A DNA stretch of 64,000 nucleotides, taken from positions 476,140 through 540,139 of the forward strand of contig JBAGJY010000001.1 of assembly GCA_037034305.1 (NCBI GenBank), in the 5' to 3' direction. This DNA comes from Streptantibioticus_A sp037034305 (GTDB taxonomy: Bacteria; Actinomycetota; Actinomycetes; Streptomycetales; Streptomycetaceae). The notes under the pieces were generated by a model, which saw only the letters and a program-made list of their open reading frames with translations, was not told the origin of the DNA and searched no databases. Position numbers and translations under genes: made by a program. Positions 1 through 8,626 of the stretch are shown piece after piece. How positions within the stretch are numbered: position 1 is the first letter of the stretch; every line of letters starts with the position of its first letter.

Positions 1-252
1 CAGCAGACGGTGCGCAAGGCGGCGGCGGAGAATCCCGGCGACCCGACCGCCCAGATCGCGGCGGCCGACCTCGACCTGGTCGGCGGCCATGTCGAGGACG
101 CCTTCGGGCGGTTGGTCGAGACCGTCAGGCGCACCGTGGGCGAGGACCGCGAGCGTGCCCGGGTCCATCTGCTCGAACTGTTCGAGGTCGTCGGCGCGGA
201 GGACCCGAGGGTGATCTCGGCGCGCACCGCGCTTGCCCGCGTGCTCTTCTGA
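1..252 (+). CDS. C-terminal end of a YbbN-like TPR/thioredoxin co-chaperone (5' end outside window)
   Basis: The frame is open from the first base and gives 83 residues ending in RTALARVLF. The sequence is helical and TPR-like, with the pattern NPGDPTAQIAAADLDL followed by a stretch rich in Arg, Glu and Leu. This resembles the C-terminal TPR region of actinobacterial tetratricopeptide proteins with an N-terminal thioredoxin domain (YbbN/CnoX type), which bind unfolded or oxidised proteins in the cytoplasm. The thioredoxin part lies outside the window, so the family call rests on recollection of the tail only. Two stem-loops follow the stop codon, consistent with the end of a transcription unit. 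Confidence 0.6.
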   Translation, partial: QQTVRKAAAENPGDPTAQIAAADLDLVGGHVEDAFGRLVETVRRTVGEDRERARVHLLELFEVVGAEDPRVISARTALARVLF

Positions 253-330
253 CCGGACGTCGGAAGGCCGATGACCGGGCGTCAACGCCCGGGTACCCCG
301 CGCCACCGCGGCGCGGCGGAAAGTTGCCCC

Positions 331-372
331 CGGCAGTCGCCTTTATCAAATCTTGATGAAAGGCGACTGCCG
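331..372. terminator. Long stem-loop downstream of the YbbN-like gene
   Basis: A perfect 14-bp inverted repeat (331-344 pairs with 359-372) is extended inward by ATCAA/TTGAT (345-349 with 353-357) with one bulged G at 358. This leaves a 3-nt loop. The stem totals 19 bp and sits about 80 bp after the stop codon. No T-run follows directly, but a second small hairpin with a T-run lies just beyond. It could end transcription or stabilise the 3' end. Confidence 0.6.
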
Positions 373-383
373 TTACCTCTAGT

Positions 384-400
384 AAGTCAAGCGACTTTTT
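384..400 (+). terminator. Small hairpin with T-run
   Basis: AAGTC (384-388) pairs with GACTT (393-397) across the loop AAGC, and the T-run continues to position 400. In this GC-rich setting a T-run after a hairpin is unusual and fits an intrinsic terminator acting with the long stem-loop just upstream. Confidence 0.45.
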
Positions 401-887
401 CTGTCCAGCTATGCCCTGTCATGTCGGGCTCGGCGGACCGCGCCTCGAACACTCTGCGTGTTCGCTGTAGGCTGCCCGGTCGCACAGAGGTTATCTCGGC
501 GTTACTCGCTAGTAATGAAAGGCCTTGTGCCTAAGCCCCGAATGGACCACGATCGGCCCCACGCTCGGTCCGTTCCCCCAAGCCCGGCAAGCCGGCCGGT
601 GTGCGGGAGAAGGATTCCCCACCGAGCAGGGCGCGCGGTGACCGCCGCCGCTCTTGGACAGGGGGGTCCCCGCCCCACGTGGGCAGGGCCTGTCCAGCAG
701 GTTGCGCGAGAGCGTGGCCAGTGGTTGTCGCTCGGGGGTGATCGCCGGTAGTTCGGACCCGCCGTCCACCTGCACACGACGGCCGCCGATGTCGGCGCTC
801 TCCTTCCCGAGGACGTAGCACTTCTCCCATCCCAGGTTCGGATCCCGAGTCCGGACCGGAGATGTACGTCCGAGAAGGAGGAATGTC
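401..887. other. Gene-free leader region before the DUF6230 operon
   Basis: About 490 bp with no convincing reading frame. It holds a small dyad, TTACT-CGCT-AGTAA, near 502-515, and its first third is noticeably less GC-rich than the flanking genes. It ends in a strong ribosome-binding site, AAGGAGGA at 875-882. It probably carries the promoter of the downstream three-gene operon, but I cannot place the promoter with confidence. Confidence 0.4.
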
Positions 888-1511
888 ATGGAGTCAGAGC
901 CGACTCGTGGCGGGACCAGATGGAAGCGGTTCGCCGTCGTCATGGTGCCGAGTGTCGCGGCCACGGCCGCGATCGGCGTCGCCCTGGCACAGGGCGCGCT
1001 CGCCGCGTCGTTCAGTGTCTCCGGCCAGGATTTCAAGGTCACCGCTGACAAGCTCGACGGTACGGGCTTCTTGCAGTACGGCGCCTACGACGTCCAGCAC
1101 GGTGGAAAGAACATCCCGGTGGCGGTCTCGGCGTTCAAGGACGCCAAGATCACCAACATGTGCCAGTCCGTGGTCATGCCGGTGCCGTTGGTCGGCAACG
1201 TGACCATGAGGCTCCAGGCGGGCGGAACCGGAACCCCGGTCGAGGCCAAGAACATCTACATCGACCTGGACCAGCTCAACGCCGACGCCCAGTTCGACAA
1301 CATCAACATCGGCGTCGCCGCCGGGGACAGCAACAAGGGTCCCGGCATGAAGGGCGGCGGCGAGCACGCGGACCCGGGCGGCTTCGCCCAGGAGGCCGAC
1401 CACGCCCTGTTGACCGGAGTCAAGCAGACCGCTTGGGCCACCAGCGCGGGCACCTTCAAGCTCAATGGTCTGTCCCTGCGTCTGCTCACGGGCAAGCAAG
1501 AGTGCTACTGA
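888..1511 (+). CDS. DUF6230 family exported protein
   Basis: A protein of 207 residues. After a short basic N-terminus (RWKRF) there is one hydrophobic segment at about residues 15-38 ending in ALAAS, which is either a signal peptide or a single anchor. The rest is polar, Gly-rich and predicted to be mostly beta. Two cysteines remain outside the membrane (in NMCQS and at the C-terminal ECY) and could form a disulfide. The composition and context match DUF6230, a Streptomyces family sometimes mislabelled cholesterol esterase; I see no esterase GxSxG motif. The start is fixed by AAGGAGGA five bases upstream. It is the first gene of an operon with a DUF6114 membrane protein and a secreted protein. 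Function unknown. Confidence 0.85.
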   Translation: MESEPTRGGTRWKRFAVVMVPSVAATAAIGVALAQGALAASFSVSGQDFKVTADKLDGTGFLQYGAYDVQHGGKNIPVAVSAFKDAKITNMCQSVVMPVPLVGNVTMRLQAGGTGTPVEAKNIYIDLDQLNADAQFDNINIGVAAGDSNKGPGMKGGGEHADPGGFAQEADHALLTGVKQTAWATSAGTFKLNGLSLRLLTGKQECY

Positions 1512-1612
1512 GCACTCCCATCTGAGTAGGACGAGTGGGGGACGGTTCGCTGTCCCTCGCTCGGCCAACCCACAACGAACCACCGATCGCCGGTCGCAGG
1601 GAGCTGTTTTCA

Positions 1613-2116
1613 ATGAGCGCCGAGTCGCTAGGACCGCGTGACCGAATCGGCAGTTGGCGCCGGTCCTTCCGTACGTGGCGTGGCCACCGCCCGTTCTGGG
1701 CGGGGCTGCTGACGCTGCTGGGCGGACTGCCGATCATGTACTTCCCCTATGCCAACCTCACCCTCGGTCAGTTGACCGTTCGCATGGCCACCACCGCCGG
1801 GTCCGGCTCGCTGATCATCGGCGTGCTGCTGGTGGTGCTGGGCTTCACCATGTGGTTCCAGTCGACCGCCCGGGTCTTCGCCGGGGTGGCCGCCATCCTG
1901 CTGGCCCTGGTGTCGCTCGTGGTCTCCAACTTCGGCGGCTTCATGGTCGGCTTCCTGCTCGCCCTGATCGGCGGCGGCCTGTCCGTCTCGTGGGCGCCCG
2001 GCGCCCCGCCGACCCAGCCCGCCGCGGGCGACGACCCCGAACCTGTCATCGCCGGGCCGGTGCTCTCCGGCAGCGGGGTGGACGACGAGTCGACGAGGAG
2101 GCACCGTGCGGGGTGA
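1613..2116 (+). CDS. DUF6114 family four-helix membrane protein
   Basis: A protein of 167 residues from an ATG preceded by AGGGAG at 1598-1603. The N-terminus is basic (SWRRSFRTWRGHRPFW). About four hydrophobic segments follow at roughly residues 26-45, 62-80, 85-105 and 108-128, then an acidic, Pro-rich cytoplasmic-looking tail. This is the DUF6114 layout, found next to DUF6230 in Streptomyces. Its last 11 bases overlap the GTG start of the next gene, implying translational coupling. It may be a membrane partner for the two exported neighbours. No enzymatic motif is visible. Confidence 0.85.
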   Translation: MSAESLGPRDRIGSWRRSFRTWRGHRPFWAGLLTLLGGLPIMYFPYANLTLGQLTVRMATTAGSGSLIIGVLLVVLGFTMWFQSTARVFAGVAAILLALVSLVVSNFGGFMVGFLLALIGGGLSVSWAPGAPPTQPAAGDDPEPVIAGPVLSGSGVDDESTRRHRAG

Positions 2117-3350
2117 TGAGGCTCAACCCGAGAACGCGGGCGGCGCCCCCCGGGCCACAACCGGACCGAAGCACGCCGCCCCGCGCAGGTCGCTGCTGAC
2201 CCGGGCCCCCGTCGGCAAGGCGATCGCGCTGGCCGCGATGCCGACCGCCGTACTGATGGGCATGGGGCTGACGCCGCGCCTGGCACAGGCTGACGAACTG
2301 CCGAAGAACCCGTTCAGCGGTGACCACTGCGTCAGCCAGTCCGACAGCCCCTCGCCGTCCAACTCGCCGTCCGCGTCACCGTCCGCGTCGCCGTCGGCCA
2401 CACCCTCGCCGACCGCGAGCACACCCTCCCCGGCGAAGACGGACACGTCCAACTCCGGCCAGAGCAAGGCCACTTCGACGCCGAGCAGTGCCTCGCACAC
2501 CACGGCGTCGGGCAGCGGCACGCCGCACGCCTCGGCCAGTGCGACGCCGTCGCCCGCCCAGTCGAACAACCCCCTGGACCCGCTGGGCCTGGGCAACACG
2601 CTCAAGGGCCTGCTCGGTGGTGGCTCCACGACCGGCGCGACGCCCAGCGCCTCGCCGACCCCCAGCGCCACGCCCACGCCGACCAGCAGCCCGACGGCCG
2701 GTGCCCCGGCGAGCGCGGCGGGATCGGCGGCCCAGGGCGCCACAGGCGCGGTCAACAACACCGTGGCCGGTGCCGTCAAGGCGGCGAAGTCCGCGGCGCC
2801 CACCGCGACCCCGTCGGACACCCCGTCCACCGCCCCGTCGCCCTCGTCCACCGGCCCGCAGCCGTTCCCGTGCCCGACGTACAACGCCAAGGCGCTGGCG
2901 GACGCCGGACTTGAGCAGACGCCGTCGCTGCTGCCCAACCAGCCGTGGATCCTCAAGACGGACCTGCTGACCCTCAAGGGCCTGGACTACCACGGCATCG
3001 TCAAGGTCAAGACGGCGAACGGCACCGTCAAGGACGTCCTGAAGTTCACCGCCAGCGCGGGGGTGGACATCAAGAACCTCCACCAGATCACGCAGGGGGA
3101 GCAGCCCGGCACGCACTGGAACGTGCAGGCCCGCGACGGCAGTACGTCGACCATGCGCAACGGCACGGTGACCATGTACACCGAGTCGATCAGCGGCGAT
3201 CTCTTCGGGCTGATCCCCGTCACCTTCAGCCCGAAGTCCCCGCCGCCGCTCAACATCCCGCTGGCGATCTTCAGCAACTGCACGGTCGTCCAGGCCGGAC
3301 AGTTCGGCGGCACGCTGACCATTCCCGGCATGCACGTGTACCCCAGCTGA
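2106..3350 (+). CDS. Secreted Ser/Pro/Thr-rich protein, third gene of the DUF6230/DUF6114 operon
   Basis: A protein of 414 residues starting at GTG with GAGGAGG at 2094-2100. The first 35 residues are Arg-rich. A signal-like segment follows (KAIALAAMPTAVLMGMG, ending LAQADEL). A low-complexity linker of repeated SPS, SAS and TPS runs from about residue 80 to 255. A compact C-terminal domain (about 256-414) begins with CPTYN and contains one further cysteine in FSNCTVV, so one disulfide is possible. The linker is of the kind that spans peptidoglycan. Similar proteins have been labelled hydrogenase expression protein without support. The C-terminal domain shares a beta-rich pattern with the DUF6230 gene of the same operon; that link is my inference. 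Confidence 0.8.
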   Translation: MRGDEAQPENAGGAPRATTGPKHAAPRRSLLTRAPVGKAIALAAMPTAVLMGMGLTPRLAQADELPKNPFSGDHCVSQSDSPSPSNSPSASPSASPSATPSPTASTPSPAKTDTSNSGQSKATSTPSSASHTTASGSGTPHASASATPSPAQSNNPLDPLGLGNTLKGLLGGGSTTGATPSASPTPSATPTPTSSPTAGAPASAAGSAAQGATGAVNNTVAGAVKAAKSAAPTATPSDTPSTAPSPSSTGPQPFPCPTYNAKALADAGLEQTPSLLPNQPWILKTDLLTLKGLDYHGIVKVKTANGTVKDVLKFTASAGVDIKNLHQITQGEQPGTHWNVQARDGSTSTMRNGTVTMYTESISGDLFGLIPVTFSPKSPPPLNIPLAIFSNCTVVQAGQFGGTLTIPGMHVYPS

Positions 3351-3376
3351 CCCACAGACCACTCCGGGAGCCGCAC

Positions 3377-3416
3377 GGTGGGCGCCGGTCCCTTCACCGG
3401 GGGACCGGCGCCCACC
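3377..3416 (+). terminator. Perfect 16-bp stem-loop terminator of the DUF6230 operon
   Basis: Positions 3377-3392 are the exact reverse complement of 3401-3416, with an 8-base loop (TTCACCGG). It begins 27 bases after the stop codon of the secreted-protein gene. No T-run follows, as is usual for Streptomyces terminators. Confidence 0.8.
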
Positions 3417-3500
3417 TGTGTCGTTCCCGCCCGTCGCCCACCACCGCCCGCAAACGAGGCTTCCCCCAGGCTCTGTCCGGGGGGAGCCCCGACGCCGCTG

Positions 3501-3513
3501 TAGTGTCTGGGAC
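3501..3513 (+). promoter_or_regulatory. Candidate leaderless promoter (-10 TAGTGT)
   Basis: TAGTGT at 3501-3506 is followed by seven bases and then the ATG at 3514, with no Shine-Dalgarno sequence. The spacing fits transcription starting at or next to the A of ATG. The -35 element is not obvious. Confidence 0.5.
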
Positions 3514-5133
3514 ATGACGACGAGCGAACAGCGTGCGGTGACGGTCGTGGTGATCGGCTACAACGACGCCGCGCACATCACCGACGCGGTGCGCTCCGCG
3601 CTCGCCCAGGGACCGGCGGTCGCCGAGGTGATCGCCGTGGACGACTGCTCCACCGACGGCACCGGCGACGTCCTGGAACGGCTGGCCGCCCAGCTCGCAG
3701 CGGCGGAAGGCGCCTCGTTCGAGGGTGGTGGCGGGCGACCAGACCGGCTGCGCGTGCTGCGGCGGGCCGACAACAGCGGAGGCTGCGGCACCCCCCGCAA
3801 CGACGGTATCCGCGCCACCACCACCCCGTACGTGATGTTCCTCGACAGCGACGACGTACTGCCCCCCGGCGCGGTCGACGCGCTGCTGACCGCCGCCCGC
3901 GCCCAGGACGCGGACGTCGCGGCGGGCCAGTGCGTACGGCGCGAACTGCCCGAGGGGCGCGAGACGTTGTGGCGCCCCGAGTTGTACGCGCGGCCCGCGC
4001 TCGTCGAACGGCCGGACGCCGACCCGCGGCTGGCGGACGACACGTTGTGCGTCAACAAGCTCTACCGCGCGGACTTCCTGCGCGAGCACGGCATCGCCTT
4101 CCCCGAAGGCCGGTTCGTCTACGAGGACTTCGTCTTCACCGCCCGGGTGCTGGCCGCCGCCCCCCGGGTCGCCCTGGTGCCCGACACCGTGTACGTGTGG
4201 CACGTACGGCGGGCCGCCAAGCGGCTGTCGATCTCCCTCGACCGTGCCGGGATCGACAACTGGCGCTCCCGGATCGAGGCCCACCGCCAGGTGGTGGCGA
4301 TCCACACCGAGGCGGGCGAGAAGACACTGGTCAGCGCCGCCCGGGCGAGCTTCCTCGACCGCTCGCTGAGGATGTACGCGCGTGAACTGGGCGGGCGCGG
4401 CGCCGAGTACCGCCGGGAGTGGTGGCGGCTGGCCCGGGAGTACCTCGGTCACTTCGAGGAGCGCGACCTGGCCGCCGCACCGGCGCCCGCGCGGACCATC
4501 GCCCAGGTCGTGCTGGCCGCGCCGGAACCGCGGGACCTGCCCAGGCTGGTGGCGCTCGCCGCCCGCCCGGCCCGGCTGCTGCCGCCGTACGCCGACGGGC
4601 AGGTGTGGAGCGAGGACCTGCCGAAGGTCGCCCTGGGCGGGCTGGTGGCCTGCCCGATCGGTGAACTGCCGCTGGCCGCCGAGGCGTTGCTGGCACTCAA
4701 CCCGGTGCGCGGCACACTGCGGCTGCGGGTACACGAGCTGTACGGACGGCTGGCGGCGGCCCGGCCGGTGGCCATCGACGTCGAATGGACCGACCGGCAC
4801 ACCGGTCACACCGTCACCTCACACACCACCGGCCTCACCCCGCAGGCGTCCGCCTGGACGGCCGAGGCCCCGGTCGACTTCGCCGCGCTGGCCGAAGGCG
4901 ATCTGGCGGTACGGGACCTGAGGCTCACGGTGTCCTTCGCGGACGGCGGACGCACGGTGACCTCCGCCCAGGCGGTCGGCGGCGCGTCGCGCCGCGCGGC
5001 GGTGCTGAGCAGGCGCGGGGGCGCCCTGCTGGTCCAGCCCTACGCCACGGTGGACGGAGCGTTGGCCCTGCGCGTGGCTCCGGGCCTGCGGGGCGCGGTG
5101 TCGGTCCTGCGGCGGCGCCTGCGGCGGGGGTAG
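3514..5133 (+). CDS. GT2 family glycosyltransferase with a C-terminal extension
   Basis: A protein of 539 residues. The N-terminal GT-A domain (about 1-230) has the nucleotide-binding VVVIGYND start, an AVDDCSTDGT loop, GGCGTPRNDG and the DxD-type signature FLDSDD. These features define inverting GT2 enzymes that transfer a sugar from a nucleotide donor in the cytoplasm. The remaining 300 residues form a helical stretch and a beta-rich domain often seen in actinobacterial cell-wall-polymer transferases. It is similar in plan to the protein at 8676-10355, and the two flank a fused glycerophosphotransferase. A role in teichoic-acid-like polymer or surface glycan assembly is inferred from context; donor and acceptor are unknown. 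Confidence 0.85.
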   Translation: MTTSEQRAVTVVVIGYNDAAHITDAVRSALAQGPAVAEVIAVDDCSTDGTGDVLERLAAQLAAAEGASFEGGGGRPDRLRVLRRADNSGGCGTPRNDGIRATTTPYVMFLDSDDVLPPGAVDALLTAARAQDADVAAGQCVRRELPEGRETLWRPELYARPALVERPDADPRLADDTLCVNKLYRADFLREHGIAFPEGRFVYEDFVFTARVLAAAPRVALVPDTVYVWHVRRAAKRLSISLDRAGIDNWRSRIEAHRQVVAIHTEAGEKTLVSAARASFLDRSLRMYARELGGRGAEYRREWWRLAREYLGHFEERDLAAAPAPARTIAQVVLAAPEPRDLPRLVALAARPARLLPPYADGQVWSEDLPKVALGGLVACPIGELPLAAEALLALNPVRGTLRLRVHELYGRLAAARPVAIDVEWTDRHTGHTVTSHTTGLTPQASAWTAEAPVDFAALAEGDLAVRDLRLTVSFADGGRTVTSAQAVGGASRRAAVLSRRGGALLVQPYATVDGALALRVAPGLRGAVSVLRRRLRRG

Positions 5134-5174
5134 CCGAATCGGCGGGGTGCGGAGGCGCCTGCGGCGGGGGAGCC

Positions 5175-5203
5175 GGGGCTGGGGGCTTACGCCCCCGAAC
5201 CCC
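5175..5203. terminator. Bidirectional hairpin between converging genes
   Basis: GGGGGC at 5181-5186 pairs with GCCCCC at 5191-5196 across TTAC, with outer GGGG/CCCC pairing possible. It lies between the stops of the GT2 gene and galE and can serve both. Confidence 0.55.
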
Positions 5204-5208
5204 TTCCG

Positions 5209-6177
5209 CTACGCGTGGCGGGCGCGCCAGCCCTGCCAGGCGGAGGCGATCATCTCGTCGACGTCGTACCGGGCCGACCAGCCCAGCTCGTCCGAGATGC
5301 GGGCCGCGGAGGCCACCACCCGGGCGGGGTCGCCGGGGCGGCGGTCCAGGATCTTGGGCTCGACGTCCTCGTGCCCGGTGACGGCGCAGATGCGCCGGAC
5401 CATCTCGCTGACCGACACGCCCTCGCCGCGCCCGATGTTCACCGTCAGGTCGCCGGTGGCCCCGGCGGCCAGCCGACGCGCCGCCGCCAGGTGGGCGGAG
5501 GCGATGTCGCGCACATGGATGAAGTCCCGGATGCAGGTGCCGTCCGGCGTCGGGTAGTCCGCGCCGAAGACCATCGGCGGCTCGCCCGCGTCGAGCTTCT
5601 CGAAGACCATCGGCACCAGGTTGAACACGCCGACGTCCGCCAGCCGCGGGCTGGCCGCCCCGGCCACGTTGAAGTACCGCAGGCACGTGGTGCTCATGCC
5701 GTACGCCTTGCCAGCCGCGCGGACCAGCCACTCACCGGCCAGCTTGGTCTCGCCGTAGGGGTTCATCGGCAGGCACGGGGTGTCCTCCGTGACGAGGTCC
5801 ACATCCGGCATGCCGTAGACGGCCGCGGAGGAGGAGAAGACGAAGTGCCTCACCCCGGCCGCCGCGCAGGCGCCCAGCAGCACCTCAAGCCCGTGGATGT
5901 TCTCCCGGTAGTACATCAGCGGCTGCTCGACCGACTCCGCCACCTGCTTCTTCGCGGCGAGGTGGACGACCCCGGTCACCTGGTGCTCCGCGAGGGTGCG
6001 GTCCAGCACCTCGCGGTCCAGTGTGGAGCCGGTCACCAGCGGGACGTCCTGCGGCAGCCGCTCCGGGATGCCCGTGGACAGGTCGTCCAAGGCCACGACC
6101 CGCTCCCCGGCCTCCGCCATGGCCCGCGCCACATGCGCGCCGATGTACCCCGCACCGCCTGTAATCAACCACGTCAT
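5209..6177 (-). CDS. galE: UDP-glucose 4-epimerase
   Basis: A protein of 322 residues, close to the usual 320-340. It is an extended short-chain dehydrogenase: the Rossmann motif GGAGYIG is near residue 7, the DDLSTG segment follows it, a serine lies in FSSSAAVYG, and the catalytic Tyr/Lys pair is in NPYGETK. It interconverts UDP-glucose and UDP-galactose using bound NAD. Here it probably provides UDP-galactose to the neighbouring glycosyltransferases as well as for galactose metabolism. The ATG at 6177 is preceded by a -10-like TAGGGT only seven bases away and has no Shine-Dalgarno, so its mRNA may be leaderless. It diverges from the fused transferase gene. Confidence 0.93.
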   Translation of the reverse strand: MTWLITGGAGYIGAHVARAMAEAGERVVALDDLSTGIPERLPQDVPLVTGSTLDREVLDRTLAEHQVTGVVHLAAKKQVAESVEQPLMYYRENIHGLEVLLGACAAAGVRHFVFSSSAAVYGMPDVDLVTEDTPCLPMNPYGETKLAGEWLVRAAGKAYGMSTTCLRYFNVAGAASPRLADVGVFNLVPMVFEKLDAGEPPMVFGADYPTPDGTCIRDFIHVRDIASAHLAAARRLAAGATGDLTVNIGRGEGVSVSEMVRRICAVTGHEDVEPKILDRRPGDPARVVASAARISDELGWSARYDVDEMIASAWQGWRARHA

Positions 6178-6190
6178 GCCAGACACCCTA
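6178..6190 (-). promoter_or_regulatory. Candidate leaderless promoter of galE (-10 TAGGGT)
   Basis: On the minus strand TAGGGT (6190-6185) is followed by GTCTGGC and then the ATG at 6177. The same seven-base geometry is seen before the GT2 gene at 3514 and before pyk. Confidence 0.5.
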
Positions 6191-6363
6191 AGGGGCCGCT
6201 CCCGTAGGGTGTGGCCGGTCCGTGCTATGCCCGGGCACACACATGTGCGGGGCATGGACTGCCTACCGTAGGATTTCAGAACTAAAAATTCACTCAGATC
6301 TCAGCGAACTCTTCGTCCCTCGTCGCCCTGTACCCCTCGCGCCCACCCAGGAACCGTCACTCC

Positions 6364-8589
6364 ATGACAACGTTCAGCGTCATCGTCACCGCCCTCGACG
6401 CCCAGGGCTACCTCCGGGAGTGCCTCGAGAGCACCCTCGGCCTGCCCGCCGAAGGGGGCGAGGTCATCGCCGTGGACAACGGCTCCACCGACGGCACGAG
6501 AGCCATCGTCGACGAGTACGCCGAGCGGGACGAGCGGGTGCACGCCGTCCACCTCCCCAAGCCGTTGCCCCACGGCGCCGCCCGCGCCGTCGCGGCCCAG
6601 CAGGCCAAGGGCGACTACCTGCTGTTCATCGACGGCAGGGACTGCCTGACCGACGGCGCGCTGGCCGCACTGGCGCAGCGGATCGCCGAGACCGGCGAGC
6701 CGGACGCGGTGGTCTTCGACCACGTCCGCTCGCACTGGTCGAACGACGCCATCGGCAGCGGCGACGGCCGCCTGTTCATCGCCCCCGGACGCGAGGTCTT
6801 CTCCGTCTACCAGCAGCCCGAGACGCTGCACCTGACCCCCACGCTCAGCAACCGCGTGCTGCGCGCCGACTACTACGAGGCGCACCGCGAGCTGTTCGAC
6901 AAGGACGAGTACGCCGAGGTGCTGCCCGCCATCGGCAGCCTGCTGGCCGCCGACCGGATCGCCATACTCGACAAGGTCTGCCTGCGCCGCCGCGAGCCGG
7001 AGACGACGGTCCGCGAGCGCGGCCAGTTCAACCTGTTCGACCAGTACGACGCGCTGTGGGAGCTGCTGGAGCGCCGCCCGGTGCTGCCCGAGCACCGGGC
7101 GATCGTCTTCAGCGGCATGATCCGCCGCTACCTGAAGGTCCTCACGGTGCCCGGCCTCGACGAGCGGGAGCAGGCGGCGTTCTTCCACCGCGCCTCCGAG
7201 CACTTCCTGCGCTACAAGCCGAAGGACTACCAGCGCCCCTCGAACCTCAACGGTGTGCGGCACGCCATGCTGGAGCGCGACTCGTACTCCGGCTACCGCG
7301 CCCTGCAGTCCGCCAACCGCAAGCGCCGTACCGTGCGCACGCTGGCCGTGAAGGCCAAGCGCAAGGCGGCGGACCTGGCCAGGGAGAGCGCGTACCGCGA
7401 GCAGCTGCGGCACCCTCTGGAGGAGGACCTGGCGGTCTTCTCCGCGTACTGGGACCGCGGTGTCGCCTGCAGCCCGGGGGCGATCTCCGCCAAGCTCGCC
7501 GAACTGGCCCCCGACATCCGCCAGGTGTGGGTGGTGCGTCGCGCCGACGTGCCGCTGATGCCCGCGGGCGTGGACTACGTGGTGCCGGGCAGCCGCCGCT
7601 ACTGGAGCGTGCTGGCGCGGGCCAAGTACCTGGTCAACAACGTCAACTTCCCCGACTCGGTGACCAAGCGGCCCGGCCAGATCCATGTGCAGACCCACCA
7701 CGGCACCCCGCTGAAGCGGATGGGCACCGACCAGATCCCGTTCCCGGCCACCTCGCGCGGTGTCGACTACGAGGCGCTGCTGGAGCGCTGCGCCCGCTGG
7801 GACTACAGCGTTTCGGCCAACTCGCACTCCACCGAGACCTGGGAGCGCGCCTACCCGGTGCCGTTCACCTCGCTCGACTACGGCTACCCGCGCAACGACG
7901 TGTACTACACGGCCACCGCCGAGGACGTGCTGCGCATCCGTGAGCGCCTCGGCATCGCGCCGGGCCGCAAGGCGCTGCTGTACGCGCCGACGCACCGCGA
8001 CTACGAGGCCACCTGGACGCCGCGCCTGGACCTGGAGCGGATGGCCCGCAACCTCGGCGAGGACTTCGTGCTGCTGGTGCGCGGCCACTACTTCTACGAC
8101 CGGGGACTGTCCCCGCTGGAGGAGCTGCACCGGCGCGGGCTGATCATCGACGTCTCGCGCTACGACTCGGTGGAGGAACTCGGTCTGGCCTCCGACGCGT
8201 TGATCACCGACTACTCCTCGGTGATGTTCGACTACGCCAACCTGGACCGGCCCATAGTGGTCTTCGCGGACGACTGGGAGACCTACTCGGTCACCCGCGG
8301 TGTCTACTTCGACCTGACCGAGCTCTCCCCGGGCGCGGTCGGCCGCAGCCAGGAGGAGGTGGAGCGGCTGTTCCTGGACGGCGGCTGGCGGGACGAGCAC
8401 GCCGCCGCCAAGCGGGCCGAGTTCCGCCGGAAGTTCTGCGACTTCGACGACGGGCACGCCGCCGAGCGGGTGGTACGGCATGTCTTCCTCGGGCAGGCGA
8501 ACGTGCCCCCGGTGATACCGCTGGAGGAGCGCACTCCGGCGCCCGCGCCGGAGGTGGCCGCCCGACTAGTGGCCGACAGCGCGCGGTGA
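6364..8589 (+). CDS. Fused GT2 glycosyltransferase / CDP-glycerol-type glycerophosphotransferase
   Basis: A protein of 741 residues. The N-terminal GT2 domain (about 1-230) has FSVIVTALDAQGYL, AVDNGSTDGT and LFIDGRD. After a linker, residues of about 357-725 match the CDP-glycerol:poly(glycerophosphate) glycerophosphotransferase family (TagB/TagF type), with HHGTPLKRMGTD, YAPTHRDY and the signature LITDYSSVMFDYA. Such domains add glycerol- or polyol-phosphate units to a growing wall teichoic acid at the inner membrane face. The fusion suggests one protein adds both a sugar and a polyol phosphate, making a glycosylated or mixed-backbone polymer. The ATG start has only a weak AGGAA upstream. 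The GT2 gene at 8676 follows on the same strand. Confidence 0.88.
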   Translation: MTTFSVIVTALDAQGYLRECLESTLGLPAEGGEVIAVDNGSTDGTRAIVDEYAERDERVHAVHLPKPLPHGAARAVAAQQAKGDYLLFIDGRDCLTDGALAALAQRIAETGEPDAVVFDHVRSHWSNDAIGSGDGRLFIAPGREVFSVYQQPETLHLTPTLSNRVLRADYYEAHRELFDKDEYAEVLPAIGSLLAADRIAILDKVCLRRREPETTVRERGQFNLFDQYDALWELLERRPVLPEHRAIVFSGMIRRYLKVLTVPGLDEREQAAFFHRASEHFLRYKPKDYQRPSNLNGVRHAMLERDSYSGYRALQSANRKRRTVRTLAVKAKRKAADLARESAYREQLRHPLEEDLAVFSAYWDRGVACSPGAISAKLAELAPDIRQVWVVRRADVPLMPAGVDYVVPGSRRYWSVLARAKYLVNNVNFPDSVTKRPGQIHVQTHHGTPLKRMGTDQIPFPATSRGVDYEALLERCARWDYSVSANSHSTETWERAYPVPFTSLDYGYPRNDVYYTATAEDVLRIRERLGIAPGRKALLYAPTHRDYEATWTPRLDLERMARNLGEDFVLLVRGHYFYDRGLSPLEELHRRGLIIDVSRYDSVEELGLASDALITDYSSVMFDYANLDRPIVVFADDWETYSVTRGVYFDLTELSPGAVGRSQEEVERLFLDGGWRDEHAAAKRAEFRRKFCDFDDGHAAERVVRHVFLGQANVPPVIPLEERTPAPAPEVAARLVADSAR

Positions 8590-8626
8590 GCGCTGCCGCG
8601 CCGGACAGCTCTTGTAGTGGATTTTC

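Noticed and set aside
3394..4809. Long open frame on the minus strand opposite the GT2 gene
   Set aside because: Its translation is rich in Arg, Gly, Pro and His without any domain, and the opposite strand holds a clear GT2 enzyme. Long antisense frames are expected at this GC content; the same applies to most overlapping frames in the window.
5114..5170. 17-bp direct repeat at the end of the first GT2 gene
   Set aside because: GGCGCCTGCGGCGGGGG occurs at 5114 and 5154, but it is low-complexity GC sequence and shows no further mobile-element features.
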